From Lentisphaerota bacterium (GTDB taxonomy: Bacteria > Verrucomicrobiota > Lentisphaeria > Victivallales > Victivallaceae), in the NCBI GenBank assembly GCA_015061695.1, contig SUWA01000004.1, forward strand, positions 1-63,314: DNA of 63,314 nt, given 5' to 3'. Made by a program: the position numbers and the translations under genes. Shown piece by piece: positions 44,984 to 54,579 of this stretch (position 1 is its first letter; the number at the start of each line of letters is the position of its first letter). The notes under the pieces are model-generated. The model was not told the origin of the DNA. It saw only the letters and a list, made by a program, of their open reading frames with translations, and searched no databases.

Positions 44984-46465
44984 ATGCCCCGTTTTTCTGA
45001 AAAGTTGTGGAGACTTGCCGCAGCCGCAGCGGCAGTATCCGGCATGTATGGCACCGGCTTGTGCCGGGCCGATGAGTCGATCAATTCATTTCTGGCCTCC
45101 GACCCGGTTAAAAAAACTCCGGAATATCTGGAACAGGGGGAACGCAATGTCCGCTCGGTCGCCGATCAGCTCAAGATGTTGCTGGAACCGGTACCTGCCG
45201 GGCAAAAACTGATGAAAACTCCGTTGCCGGAACCGGAATTTACGATCATTAAGGGCAATAACAACTTTTCTACTTTGATTTACCGCTGCCGTTATATTCA
45301 GGCCAACCGGGCCAGCGTTATTGCCATTGAAAATATGTTGCGTAACGGTTCGGTCGAATTCCATACCGAACAGAACTTGCTGACTATTTATGACAGCACT
45401 GACAATATCGAAAATCTGAAAAATGCGCTGTTGGCGATCGACCAGCCCCTCCCGCAGGTGGTGGTGGAAGTCAAAGTCGTGGAAGTACTGTTCGTCGACG
45501 GCATGAACCGCAACCTCTCAATCAGCTACAACGACAGCGACAGAGGCAGAAACGCCTTGGGGGAAAAGGTGCTGTACAACTCCACTGCCGGTGCTACCAA
45601 CAAAACCTTGAGCAGCTCCAGCGATCCGGCCGGGATGAACTTGAACTGGTTTCCCTATGTATCCGGAACTGAAAGTTTGCAGACCACTTTCCAGTGGGTG
45701 CTTTCCGGCCAGGATGCCAAAGTTTTGTCGTCGCCGAACCTGGTGATCTCGCGCAACGAAGAAGCCAGCCTCTCCACCGGTCAGGATATTCCTATTCAGG
45801 AAATGAGTACCACTTCCAGCGGTACCAACATTGCCACCACCTTCCGCCGCGTGGGTGTTACCCTGACGCTGGAACCGATGATCATCAACGATAATTTGAT
45901 CACGCTGCGTGTGGCGCCGGAAGTTTCTACCGTGCAACAGTATCAGAAGATCAATCAGGGTTACGACTCATCCACCGGCGAAGCTATTTCGTTCCAGGTG
46001 CCGGTGATCTCGATCCGCAATCTGGAAACCACGCTGACCTTGCGCGACGGCGAAATCATCATGATGGGCGGCCTTTACACCAATCGTACCAGTATGCAGG
46101 AAGACCGCACCCCGCTGTTGAGCGATATACCTTACATCGGCGAACTCTTTACGGCCAAAAACCGGGAACAGGAAATCGTCCAGTTGGTGTTTTTCATGCG
46201 TGTGCATATTCTGCGTCCGTCCGAAAATCCCTCCGGCATTGGCTTTGACCCCGATGATGTGGCCGAAACCAGCCAGAAGATCGGCGAAATCCTGCAGAAT
46301 TCTCCGTCCTTCCCCAAGCTCAAGTCCACGTTGGAACAGCTGCGCGAAGAGTTCATCGACGAACCGGAACGCCGCCGTAAGGCCAACGATATTGAGTTGA
46401 ACAAAAAGCGCAAACAGGATTCTGCCGAACTGGATCAAGCCCCGGCGGAGCCGGCAACCAAATAA
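44984..46465 (+). CDS. Secretin (GspD/PilQ-like) domain protein
   Basis: This is a protein of about 493 residues with a signal peptide (LAAAAAAVSGMYGTGLCRA). A short N-domain follows (FSTLIYRCRYIQANRASVIAI and VEFHTEQNLLTIYDS-IENLKNALLAID, N1-like), then the secretin channel domain. Landmarks are VEVKVVEVLFVDGMN, AKVLSSPNLVISRNEEASL, FRRVGVTLTLEP and VPVISIRNLETTLTLRDGE with GGLYTN and LLSDIPYIGELF. It should form an outer-membrane ring. A C-terminal helical tail (about 430-493) follows. It is 26 bases ahead of a MacA-like gene. An upstream ATG at 44972 is an alternative start. Confidence 0.88.
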   Translation: MPRFSEKLWRLAAAAAAVSGMYGTGLCRADESINSFLASDPVKKTPEYLEQGERNVRSVADQLKMLLEPVPAGQKLMKTPLPEPEFTIIKGNNNFSTLIYRCRYIQANRASVIAIENMLRNGSVEFHTEQNLLTIYDSTDNIENLKNALLAIDQPLPQVVVEVKVVEVLFVDGMNRNLSISYNDSDRGRNALGEKVLYNSTAGATNKTLSSSSDPAGMNLNWFPYVSGTESLQTTFQWVLSGQDAKVLSSPNLVISRNEEASLSTGQDIPIQEMSTTSSGTNIATTFRRVGVTLTLEPMIINDNLITLRVAPEVSTVQQYQKINQGYDSSTGEAISFQVPVISIRNLETTLTLRDGEIIMMGGLYTNRTSMQEDRTPLLSDIPYIGELFTAKNREQEIVQLVFFMRVHILRPSENPSGIGFDPDDVAETSQKIGEILQNSPSFPKLKSTLEQLREEFIDEPERRRKANDIELNKKRKQDSAELDQAPAEPATK

Positions 46466-46491
46466 TTCATTGAGAGGGGATACGCAGAACA

Positions 46492-48030
46492 ATGAAAGTC
46501 AACCGTAAAAAAATGCGGCTGCTGCTGATACTCCTGATCCTGCTGTTGATTGGCGGTGGTGTATTTGTCTGGCTCAAATACACCAGTTCCGGGCAGCAGG
46601 TCAGTCAGAAACTCCCGGGGCTCGCCTCCAAGGAAAATAATAGCGAGGCAGCCGATACAGACAAAACTTTTGTCGTAAAAAAAGGCGATCTGGTGCTGGG
46701 GTTCAGCCAGCCGGGCACGGTGTCGGCCCGTAAGAAACATCAGGTCAAACATCAAGCCAACACCCGTTCGACGATCGTGTGGATCATCGAAGAAAACGCC
46801 AAGGTCAAAAAGGGCGACGTGCTGGTAAGACTGGATACCACTGACTTGGAAAACCGTATTCAGGATGGCAAGATTGAGCTGGAAAACCTGGAAAAAGAAC
46901 AGGAAATCGCAATCGAAGCCCAGAAACTTGAGGACAGTACGCAGGCGGCGAATATGAAGGCCGCTGAAGACCGCGTGACCAAAGCTGACGATGCGCTGCG
47001 CAAATATTTGCGTATCGAACGCCGCCAGAAACGCGACTCGCTGGATCTGACCATTTCCAACGCGGAAAACAAGGTCGATGACGCCAACGATACCTACCGC
47101 AACTACAAGGCCAATCCGGAAACTGATACGGACGAAGAAAAGCAGAAAGAATACAAAAAGAAGCTCGCTTCGGCCCAATCAACGATCTCTTCGGCCGAAA
47201 ATGAGTTGGAAAATGCCGAAAGCTCCCGCCGGTTGTGGAAAAAGTATGACAACCCCAGCCGGTTGAAAGCGCTTTACAACGAAGTGGAACAGGCCGCGTT
47301 GAATATGGAACGGGTCAAGGTGGCGATTTCCTCCAGCCGCGCCCGCACCAAACGCAATCTGAACAACTACCGTCTGCGCATCCGCCGCACCAAGGACAAT
47401 CTGGAGCAGAACGAAAAATTCCTCCAGCAGATGACCATTTATGCGCCGGCCGACGGGATCGTGATCTACGGCAATCCTGACCGCCCCCACAGCAATCCGG
47501 ATATCAAACCGGGTATGGAAGTGTGGCGCGGTATGATCCTGATGACCATTCCGGAAATGTCCGATATGATTGTCACCATGGATCTGCCCGAACAGTACCG
47601 CAGCAAAGTTGCCATCGGCAACCGGGTGTCGATCACTCCGGAATCCATGCCGGGAACCACATTGACGGGGCAAATCGACATGATCCCCACGCTGCCGGTC
47701 AATATCATTTTCTGGGACTCGTCCTCGCCGAAAGTTTACAAATCGACTATCCGGTTCGATAAGCAGTCGCCGATCCTGGTCAACGGCATGAGCGTGCAGA
47801 TCGAAGTTACCACCGGGGTGATCAAAGATACACTTTTTGTACCGGTGGAAGCGATCTTCCAGGATAAAGAACGCTATTATGTTTACATGCAGACTTCCGG
47901 CGGCAGCAAAGAAGTCGATGTAAAAATCGGCCAATCCAATGACCGCTTTGTGGAAATTCTGGATGGGATAAGCGAAGGCGATGTAGTCTATCTCTACCGC
48001 CCCCATCAGGGCCGCACCCCAAGCGAATAA
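46492..48030 (+). CDS. MacA/HlyD-like periplasmic adaptor with long coiled coil
   Basis: This 512-residue membrane-fusion protein has one N-terminal helix (about 7-25), a lipoyl half (FVVKKGDLVLGFSQPGTVSA and EENAKVKKGDVLVRLDTTD), a very long charged coiled coil (about 120-310), the second lipoyl half (MTIYAPADGIVIYG) and beta-barrel domains (VPVEAIFQDKERYYVYMQ). The hairpin is longer than in usual MacA. It would bridge the MacB-type pump and an outer-membrane channel, here plausibly the neighbouring secretin. It is followed by the ABC genes at 48058 and 48756. Confidence 0.88.
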   Translation: MKVNRKKMRLLLILLILLLIGGGVFVWLKYTSSGQQVSQKLPGLASKENNSEAADTDKTFVVKKGDLVLGFSQPGTVSARKKHQVKHQANTRSTIVWIIEENAKVKKGDVLVRLDTTDLENRIQDGKIELENLEKEQEIAIEAQKLEDSTQAANMKAAEDRVTKADDALRKYLRIERRQKRDSLDLTISNAENKVDDANDTYRNYKANPETDTDEEKQKEYKKKLASAQSTISSAENELENAESSRRLWKKYDNPSRLKALYNEVEQAALNMERVKVAISSSRARTKRNLNNYRLRIRRTKDNLEQNEKFLQQMTIYAPADGIVIYGNPDRPHSNPDIKPGMEVWRGMILMTIPEMSDMIVTMDLPEQYRSKVAIGNRVSITPESMPGTTLTGQIDMIPTLPVNIIFWDSSSPKVYKSTIRFDKQSPILVNGMSVQIEVTTGVIKDTLFVPVEAIFQDKERYYVYMQTSGGSKEVDVKIGQSNDRFVEILDGISEGDVVYLYRPHQGRTPSE

Positions 48031-48057
48031 TACCAGCGGATAAAGGATTTTTTGGTC

Positions 48058-48759
48058 GTGAGCGAAAATGCTGAAAAAATAGTCCGGCTTGAACATATTT
48101 TCAAGACCTATTATGCCGGAGGCAACCCGGTGCCGGTGCTTAAAGATGTAAATTTGAGCGTCGGACGCGGGGAGTTTCTCGGCATTCTGGGTACGTCAGG
48201 CTCGGGAAAATCGACTATGTTGAATATCCTCGGTATGCTCGATGTGCCGACTTCCGGCTTGTATCAGCTTGAAGAAGTTCAGGTGGATCTGCTGACCGAT
48301 GCGGAACTGGCGACCATCCGCAACCGCAAGATCGGGTTCATCTTTCAGGGCTTCAATCTTTTTCCGCACCTGACCATTGAGCAGAATGTGGAAATACCTA
48401 TGCTTTACGGCCGCACCGACCGCAAAACCCGGCGCGAACGCGCTCACGAGCTGATCGAGCGGGTAGGACTGGGCCATCGTTTCGGGCACCGGCCCAACCA
48501 GCTCTCCGGGGGGGAGTGTCAGCGTGTGGCGATTGCCAGAGCGTTGAGCAACTATCCGGCATTTCTGCTGGCGGACGAACCGACCGGGAATCTGGACGAA
48601 AAGACCGGGTTGGAAATCATGAAGCTCTTTCACGAACTCAACGACAGCGGTGTAACGATCATCATGGTTACGCACAACCCGGATCTGGACGAACACTTTG
48701 ACCAGATCGTGCATTTGCGCGATGGCCGGATAACCTTTCAGGAGTACCGGAAAAAATGA
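48058..48759 (+). CDS. MacB/LolD-type ABC transporter ATP-binding protein
   Basis: This ATPase of about 233 residues has Walker A GTSGSGKST, the Q-loop FIFQGFNLF, signature LSGGECQRVAIARAL and Walker B FLLADEPTGNLD, with the H-loop in VTHNPDL. It powers the permease encoded next. The GTG at 48058 is taken as the start with AAGGA upstream; a TTG at 48052 is also possible. The stop overlaps the permease ATG by 4 bases. Confidence 0.94.
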   Translation: MSENAEKIVRLEHIFKTYYAGGNPVPVLKDVNLSVGRGEFLGILGTSGSGKSTMLNILGMLDVPTSGLYQLEEVQVDLLTDAELATIRNRKIGFIFQGFNLFPHLTIEQNVEIPMLYGRTDRKTRRERAHELIERVGLGHRFGHRPNQLSGGECQRVAIARALSNYPAFLLADEPTGNLDEKTGLEIMKLFHELNDSGVTIIMVTHNPDLDEHFDQIVHLRDGRITFQEYRKK

Positions 48760-50030
48760 TGTTGCCATCAGATGCATTGCGCTTGTCGCTGCACAACATA
48801 TTGCTGCATAAGGTGCGTTCGATCCTGACCTCGCTGGGGATCATCTTCGGCGTGGGCAGCGTTATTGCCATGCTGGCGGTTTCCGAAGGGGCCAAGCGGG
48901 CCGCGCTGCAGCAGATCGAGGCTATGGGGATAGACAAGATCATTATCTATTCGCAAAAACCGCCGCCCAGCGGTGCGGACAGCCAGACCAGCCGGTCGAT
49001 CCAGTATGCAGAAAGCTACGGATTGACTAATATCGACCTGGTAAACCTGCAGAAAATGGATAATATCAAACGGGTTACGGTTGTCCGCAACGTGCGCAAA
49101 AATGTGCTTAAAGGCTTGGACCGGCTGGATGTCAAACTTGTGGCAGTAACGCCGGACTTTCTGGAAGACTCCGGTTCGGAGATCGAATCCGGCCGCTGGC
49201 TGACCCCGGCGGATATGAAAAACAAACAGCCGGTCTGTGTGATCGGTACCGAAGCAAGACGCAAACTTTTTGCGTTGGGGCAAACCGATGTGGTCGGCTC
49301 TCTGTTACGCATTGATACAGAAAGCTACAAGATCGTCGGGGTGCTGAGAAACGACATGGGTACGCAATATCCGGAGCTGGGCACGCCCGGCAATATGGTG
49401 TTTATACCTTATACGCTCTCGGAAGCACTTTTCGGCAGTTTTACCATCAGCAAAGAAACTGCGGTGCCGGTGGTAACGCAGATCGACTACGATGTATTTA
49501 TTGTTTCGGTGGATAAACTTGAATATATTGACAACACGGCCAACCGTGTAACGCAATATTTCAACACCAGCCACTCCAAAGTCAAGGATTGGGATATAAT
49601 CATTCCGCTGGATTTGCTCAAACAGCGCGAAGCTACGCAGAATATTTTTACGATCGTAATGAGTTCTATTGCCGGTATTTCGCTGATCGTAGGCGGGATC
49701 GGGATCATGAACATCATGCTGGCCAGCGTTTACGAGCGGCGCAAAGAAATCGGTACCCGCCGGGCATTGGGGGCGCAAAAAGGCGACATTCTGTTCCAGT
49801 TCCTGATCGAAACGGTATTTCTGACCAGCATGGGCGGTATTCTGGGCATCCTGTTGGGCGTGGGGATCTCCAAGATCATCACGCACTACGCCAACATGCC
49901 GACCTACTATTCGCCGGTCAGCATCATTGCGGCCTTGCTGATTTCCAGTTTTGTCGGGGTACTGTTCGGTACTTACCCGGCGTGGAAAGCGGCCCAGCAG
50001 AACCCCATCGATGTATTGCGTTCCAACTGA
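48756..50030 (+). CDS. MacB-type ABC transporter permease
   Basis: This 424-residue permease has one helix near the N-terminus (about 18-40), a large periplasmic domain (about 55-285) and three C-terminal helices (about 295-420). Motifs typical of MacB/FtsX permeases are ILTSLGIIFGVGSVIAMLAVS, IAGISLIVGGIGIMNIMLASV, ERRKEIGTRRALGAQKGDI and GTYPAWKAAQQNPIDVLR. It works with the ATPase and the MacA-like adaptor in mechanotransmission-type export or envelope work. It ends the operon. Confidence 0.94.
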   Translation: MMLPSDALRLSLHNILLHKVRSILTSLGIIFGVGSVIAMLAVSEGAKRAALQQIEAMGIDKIIIYSQKPPPSGADSQTSRSIQYAESYGLTNIDLVNLQKMDNIKRVTVVRNVRKNVLKGLDRLDVKLVAVTPDFLEDSGSEIESGRWLTPADMKNKQPVCVIGTEARRKLFALGQTDVVGSLLRIDTESYKIVGVLRNDMGTQYPELGTPGNMVFIPYTLSEALFGSFTISKETAVPVVTQIDYDVFIVSVDKLEYIDNTANRVTQYFNTSHSKVKDWDIIIPLDLLKQREATQNIFTIVMSSIAGISLIVGGIGIMNIMLASVYERRKEIGTRRALGAQKGDILFQFLIETVFLTSMGGILGILLGVGISKIITHYANMPTYYSPVSIIAALLISSFVGVLFGTYPAWKAAQQNPIDVLRSN

Positions 50031-50131
50031 CAGGGCAGACAAAATACCCGGCAACAGTTTTTGCATTTTGCAATATATGGATTATATTATAAGCAACACG
50101 CATTGCTTTAAGTACAAAACGAGGTTATTTT

Positions 50132-51040
50132 ATGGACAAAACATTAGTTTTGCTTGCTGCCGGCATGGGCAGCCGTTACGGTGGACTCAAACAGCTCGAC
50201 CAGCTGGGTCCCGGCGGGGAAACGTTGATGGATTATTCGGTTTTTGATGCCATCCGGGGCGGATTCAATAAAGTGGTGTTCATTATCCGGCGCGATATTG
50301 AAGATGAGTTCAAGCGGGTCATCGGTTCGCGTTACAGCAATATTATTGATGTGGATTATGCCTTTCAGGATCTCAAAGATCTGCCGAACGGTTTTGTGCC
50401 GCCGGCTGACCGCACCAAACCGTGGGGAACGGCTCACGCGCTTTACGCGGCGCGTCATGCCGTAAAAACGCCTTTTGCGGTGCTTAATGCCGACGACTTT
50501 TACGGGCGCGACAGCTTTGCCCAGCTGGGTAAATATCTGGATAAACGCGCTCCGCAGGGTGGTCTTTACGGCTCGATGTGCGGCTTTAAGGTTGCCAACA
50601 CGCTGTCGGAAAACGGAACGGTTTCGCGCGGGATCTGCCAGACGCTTGACGGCAACCTTGCCAGCGTGGTCGAACACACCAAAATCGTCCGCAACGAAGC
50701 AAGTCAGGTCATCGAAAGTATTCAGGAAGACGGTTCGGTCATTGCGTTGGCAGATGATACGCTGGTTTCCATGAATATCTGGGGTTTTTCGCCGGAAATT
50801 TTTGCTGAAATCGAAAAACTGCTGATCGGTTTTCTGGCGGCGCGCGGCACGGAGCTGAAAAGTGAATTTTACATTCCCAGTGTGGCCGATACGCTGATCA
50901 AGAGCGGCGCCATGCAGGTAAAAATGCTGACCACCGCTTCTTCATGGTTTGGTGTAACCTACCGCGAAGACCGCGAAAAGACAGTCGAAGCGCTCCGGAA
51001 ACTTGCCCAAAGCGGTGAATACCCGGAAAAGCTGTTTTAA
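50132..51040 (+). CDS. Sugar-phosphate nucleotidyltransferase-like protein
   Basis: This 302-residue protein has an N-terminal NTP-transferase Rossmann-like domain with LVLLAAGMGSRYGGLKQLDQLG (a nucleotide-binding loop) and FAVLNADDFYGRD (metal-binding Asp), and a C-terminal half with FYIPSVADTLIKSGA. It resembles glucose-1-phosphate-type nucleotidyltransferases, but the sugar and the nucleotide cannot be read. Weak ribosome site. It is monocistronic and ends with a strong terminator at 51060. Confidence 0.82.
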   Translation: MDKTLVLLAAGMGSRYGGLKQLDQLGPGGETLMDYSVFDAIRGGFNKVVFIIRRDIEDEFKRVIGSRYSNIIDVDYAFQDLKDLPNGFVPPADRTKPWGTAHALYAARHAVKTPFAVLNADDFYGRDSFAQLGKYLDKRAPQGGLYGSMCGFKVANTLSENGTVSRGICQTLDGNLASVVEHTKIVRNEASQVIESIQEDGSVIALADDTLVSMNIWGFSPEIFAEIEKLLIGFLAARGTELKSEFYIPSVADTLIKSGAMQVKMLTTASSWFGVTYREDREKTVEALRKLAQSGEYPEKLF

Positions 51041-51059
51041 TTAATTCTTTAAAACAAGC

Positions 51060-51111
51060 AACATGCCGTTTACAATTGGTAATACAATCAGTAAGCGGCA
51101 TGTTCTATTTT
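51060..51111 (+). terminator. Rho-independent terminator
   Basis: A 14-pair stem, AACATGCCGTTTAC (51060-51073) with GTAAGCGGCATGTT (51091-51104), includes one G-T pair and is followed by CTATTTT. It ends the nucleotidyltransferase gene. Confidence 0.8.
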
Positions 51112-51128
51112 AAAACAGTTGGTATCCA

Positions 51129-51172
51129 CTCCCTTACCAACTTTTGCGGCGTTCCGCCGCATGAGCTGTTGG
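51129..51172. repeat. Compact dispersed repeat (second family)
   Basis: Starts CTCCCTTACCAACTTTTGCGG and ends CCGCATGAGCTGTTGG. It folds as CCAAC/GTTGG around a perfect GCGGCG-TTC-CGCCGC hairpin. Its last 25 bases (51148-51172) are identical to 42230-42254, and its first 21 match 42039-42059 with one change. The rest of the gap to 51540 shows no gene, only T-rich sequence. Confidence 0.7.
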
Positions 51173-51540
51173 CGAGCTTCATTGTGTTGCAAAACAGTTT
51201 TACCCCCCCATTCCTGCGTTTACGACGACGCTACAAAAAAACACATGTCGAAATGTGCCGTGCAATATGCACACAGCAACACACCGATCTGTAAATGTTT
51301 TTTGTAATTCATCTATTTTTGAGGTCGTAATTCAGGAATGGACGGTTTACAATCAGTTTGCTGATTTTTTATTCAATTTTTTCTGGTTAAATCCTTTTTA
51401 CTTACTGTATTTCCCGCTTAATGCAGGATTGATCTGTTGTTAAAACAGCATGGCAATACGATAAAATCAACTTAAAAAACAAAAATTTTTCCACCGCCGA
51501 TGTCTGTTGCATGTCGTCTGAACAACCAGCGGAGGATTTT

Positions 51541-52347
51541 TCAACTTTTGTAATAATTCCGGTAGGCGGCCGGCGGCATTCCGAAAAATCTTTTGAATTG
51601 ACGCGAAAAATGAAACCGATCCTTTATGCCTACTGTATCGCAAATAGTTTCCACCGTCAAATCGGAGTTTTTCAGCAGTTTGGCCGCGCAATTATAGCGC
51701 TGCTGCAGCAAATACTGGTAGGGCGTAACGCCGCACTCGCGCTTGAACAAACGCAGCAGCGCAGTAGCAGACAATCCGGCGCGTTGAGCCAAAACTTCCA
51801 AAGTTATATCCTCGTTGAGCCGGGTGTTGATATAATCGCGCACGGCCGATATGTGGTTATCCAGTTCCGGCGCGGTAAAGATTTTATCCGGCAGCGAAGC
51901 CAGCGCTTGCGTCATCAAATTCAGCGCCCGCAGACGGACCGAGGGCAATGATGCCTGATCGGCCAGCACTTTGCGCCGCAAAAAGTCGATCGACTCCTGT
52001 TCAAAATTCTCCGGCAGCAGAATTATATTGTTGCTGAATGCGGCCCGGCAACCGGTCAATTCGGCGTGGATAAAGAGTTGTTCCACGCTCGCATTGCAGA
52101 AACTTTCCAGATTACATGCCGGCGGCAGCAGATAGGATCGATTCGGCAGGAATTCGCGTTTGCGACCGCCGACGACCACCCCTGCCCCCGCTGAATCGTG
52201 GTAGTAAAAACGCCAGTAATCCCCCGAAAGGGTGATCCGGTCCCAGAAGCTGCCCAGCGTTACCACCCCCAGTGATTCCAGCTGCAGTGCAGCCGGTGTG
52301 GAGGAACGTATGTCAATTTTATTCATATTTTCTGAAATATTGTTCAT
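51541..52347 (-). CDS. AraC-family transcriptional regulator
   Basis: This 268-residue protein has an N-terminal cupin-like sensor region (about 20-150) and a C-terminal pair of helix-turn-helix motifs (about 168-265). These are [37 protein letters not shown] and [34 protein letters not shown], a classic AraC/XylS DNA-binding domain. The ATG at 52347 has AAGG eight bases upstream. It is divergent from L-fucose isomerase, which it probably controls in response to a sugar. Confidence 0.93.
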   Translation of the reverse strand: MNNISENMNKIDIRSSTPAALQLESLGVVTLGSFWDRITLSGDYWRFYYHDSAGAGVVVGGRKREFLPNRSYLLPPACNLESFCNASVEQLFIHAELTGCRAAFSNNIILLPENFEQESIDFLRRKVLADQASLPSVRLRALNLMTQALASLPDKIFTAPELDNHISAVRDYINTRLNEDITLEVLAQRAGLSATALLRLFKRECGVTPYQYLLQQRYNCAAKLLKNSDLTVETICDTVGIKDRFHFSRQFKRFFGMPPAAYRNYYKS

Positions 52348-52357
52348 AGCAGAAACC

Positions 52358-52386
52358 TTGACTTGTCCGTTGCTTTACTATATATT
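52358..52386 (+). promoter_or_regulatory. Promoter of fucI
   Basis: TTGACT (52358-52363), a 17-base spacer and TATATT (52381-52386) lie 60 bases before the fucI ATG, in the 99-base gap shared with the AraC-type gene. Confidence 0.65.
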
Positions 52387-52446
52387 GCTAAAAGAATAAA
52401 TCCAAACCCAAAGGCAGTTTTTGCCGGAAAAAGCAAGGAGTTTTTT

Positions 52447-54201
52447 ATGAATTACCCCAAAATCGGTATCCGTCCGACTATTGACGGCCGGCGCAAAGGC
52501 ATCCGCGAGTCGCTGGAAGATCAGACCATGAGTATGGCCAAACAGGCCGCCGAACTCTTCAGCAGCAAGCTGCGTTATGCTGACGGAACTCCGGTGCAGT
52601 GTGTGATTGCCGATACTACCATTGGCGGCGTGGCCGAAGCGGCGGCCTGTCAGGACAAATTCAAGCGCGAAAATGTAATGATCACGCTTTCGGTAACGCC
52701 TTGCTGGTGTTATGGCTCTGAAACTATGGATATGGATCGCCACACCATCAAAGCCGTGTGGGGATTCAATGGCACCGAGCGCCCCGGCGCGGTTTATCTG
52801 GCGGCGGTGTTGGCCGCTCATTCGCAGAAAGGGCTGCCGGCGTTCGGTATTTACGGCCGCGATGTGCAGGATGCTGACTGCAAGGTGATTCCTGCTGACG
52901 TGGAAGAAAAGCTGCTGCGTTTCGGGCGGGCGGCCCTGGCGGCAGCGCAGATGCGCGGCAAAAGTTATCTCTCCATCGGCAGTGTTTCCATGGGGATCGC
53001 CGGTTCGATCCTCTGTCCGGAAATGTTTGAGCAATATCTGGATATGCGCTGCGAATCAGTTGACTCCACCGAAATCATCCGCCGGGTGAATGAAGGTATT
53101 TTTGACCCCGAAGAATTTGCCAAAGCCTCGGCGTGGATCAAGGCCAACTGTCCGGAAAGTGAAGATTTCTACAACGTCGGTGCTGCCCGCCGTTCTCCCG
53201 AAAACAAGCGCGAGATTTTTGACTATTGTGCCAAGATGACCATGATCGCCCGCGACCTCATGGTCGGAAATCCCAAACTTGCTGAAATGGGGTTCATTGA
53301 AGAATCCTGCGGGCACAATGCCATCATGGCCGGGTTCCAGGGCCAGCGCCAGTGGACCGACCACATGCCCAATGGCGACTTTATGGAAACGGTTTTGAAC
53401 AGTTCTTTTGACTGGAATGGTATCCGGGCACCCTATGTCATGGCTACGGAAAATGACGGTCTCAACGGCCTGGCCATGTTGTTCGGCCGCTTGCTGACCA
53501 ACAGTGCCAGCGGTTTTTCGGATGTACGCACCTTCTGGAGTCCCGAAGCGGTCAAGCAAGCCACCGGGTATGATTTGGAAGTCCCCGGCATGATCCATTT
53601 GATCAACTCCGGCGCCACCACCATGGATGCCACCGGCGCCATGACCATTGACGGTCAGCCGGCGATGAAGCACTTCTGGGATATTACCGAAAGTGATGTC
53701 AAGGCCGCACTCAATGCCACCACCTGGTGTCCGGCCAACAACGGTTATTTCCGCGGCGGCGGTTTTTCGTCGCGCTTCTTCACCCGCGGCGGTATGCCCA
53801 TAACTTTGAGCCGCGTCAACCGCATTCACGGCCTCGGCCCCGTTCTGCAGATCGCCGAAGGTTACACCTATGCGCCCCCCAAAGAAGTGCATGACATTAT
53901 TGATAAACGTACCGACCCCGGCTGGCCCACCACCTGGTTCGTACCCAAACTCACCGGCAAAGGCGCGTTCAAAGATGTTTACAGCGTTATGGCCAACTGG
54001 GGCGCCAATCACGGCGCGTTCAACTATGGCCACATCGGCGCTGACCTCATCACGCTGGCCAGCATCTTGCGCATCCCCGTGTGTATGCACAACGTTGACG
54101 AAGATGCCATCTACCGACCCAGCGCATGGGCCGCTTTCGGCATGGATAAAGAAGGTGCCGACTACCGCGCCTGTGCCGCTTTCGGCCCGGCTTACAAGTA
54201 A
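52447..54201 (+). CDS. fucI: L-fucose isomerase
   Basis: This 584-residue enzyme interconverts L-fucose and L-fuculose (also D-arabinose/D-ribulose), the entry to fucose use, for example from mucin. The length fits the family (about 590). Recognisable stretches are [58 protein letters not shown] (metal-binding region), [16 protein letters not shown] and [18 protein letters not shown]. The ATG at 52447 has AAGGAG upstream. Kinase and aldolase genes for the rest of the pathway are not in this window. Confidence 0.96.
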   Translation: MNYPKIGIRPTIDGRRKGIRESLEDQTMSMAKQAAELFSSKLRYADGTPVQCVIADTTIGGVAEAAACQDKFKRENVMITLSVTPCWCYGSETMDMDRHTIKAVWGFNGTERPGAVYLAAVLAAHSQKGLPAFGIYGRDVQDADCKVIPADVEEKLLRFGRAALAAAQMRGKSYLSIGSVSMGIAGSILCPEMFEQYLDMRCESVDSTEIIRRVNEGIFDPEEFAKASAWIKANCPESEDFYNVGAARRSPENKREIFDYCAKMTMIARDLMVGNPKLAEMGFIEESCGHNAIMAGFQGQRQWTDHMPNGDFMETVLNSSFDWNGIRAPYVMATENDGLNGLAMLFGRLLTNSASGFSDVRTFWSPEAVKQATGYDLEVPGMIHLINSGATTMDATGAMTIDGQPAMKHFWDITESDVKAALNATTWCPANNGYFRGGGFSSRFFTRGGMPITLSRVNRIHGLGPVLQIAEGYTYAPPKEVHDIIDKRTDPGWPTTWFVPKLTGKGAFKDVYSVMANWGANHGAFNYGHIGADLITLASILRIPVCMHNVDEDAIYRPSAWAAFGMDKEGADYRACAAFGPAYK

Positions 54202-54227
54202 GGTTTGAAGTTCGAGGGGGGGGGAAC

Positions 54228-54379
54228 TTGGGGAGAGAGAAAACTTTTTTTGAGGAAAAAAGTTTTCGCCCGACCCAACTTGTCGCGGCGTAGCCTGTAA
54301 GGCGAAGACGGAACCCCTCTCTCTTTCAAAAAACCTTTTCCTGCCCTTTCTGTTTTTGTTTTACAAAAAAAGAAAGGGC
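54228..54379. repeat. Dispersed three-hairpin intergenic element, copy 2
   Basis: Hairpin 1 has outer pairs TTGGG (54228-54232)/CCCAA (54274-54278) around GAAAACTTTTTT/AAAAAAGTTTTC (54239-54250, 54256-54267). The small hairpin is GCCT-GTA-AGGC (54293-54303). Hairpin 2 (54343-54379) is a 17-position stem with one mismatch and a 3-base loop. Arm sequences differ from copy 1 but pairing and spacing agree. The 378-base gap between fucI and murD holds no gene. Confidence 0.8.
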
Positions 54380-54579
54380 GAGTTCGTATTGGGGGAGAAT
54401 GTTGCTGTTGGGCCGGGTAATGCTTACCGCAGGGGCGGCCGCTGCGGTTTGGAGGCAATGTTTTAAGGCGGCGTAAAGCTAATGACGCCCGGTTGGCGAA
54501 TGGTTTTTATCGGGAAAGATTTCTCTTCCCCAAGGCTCCCATATCAACCTTTTCCCGGCAGGCCGCGCACTCCGATTGT

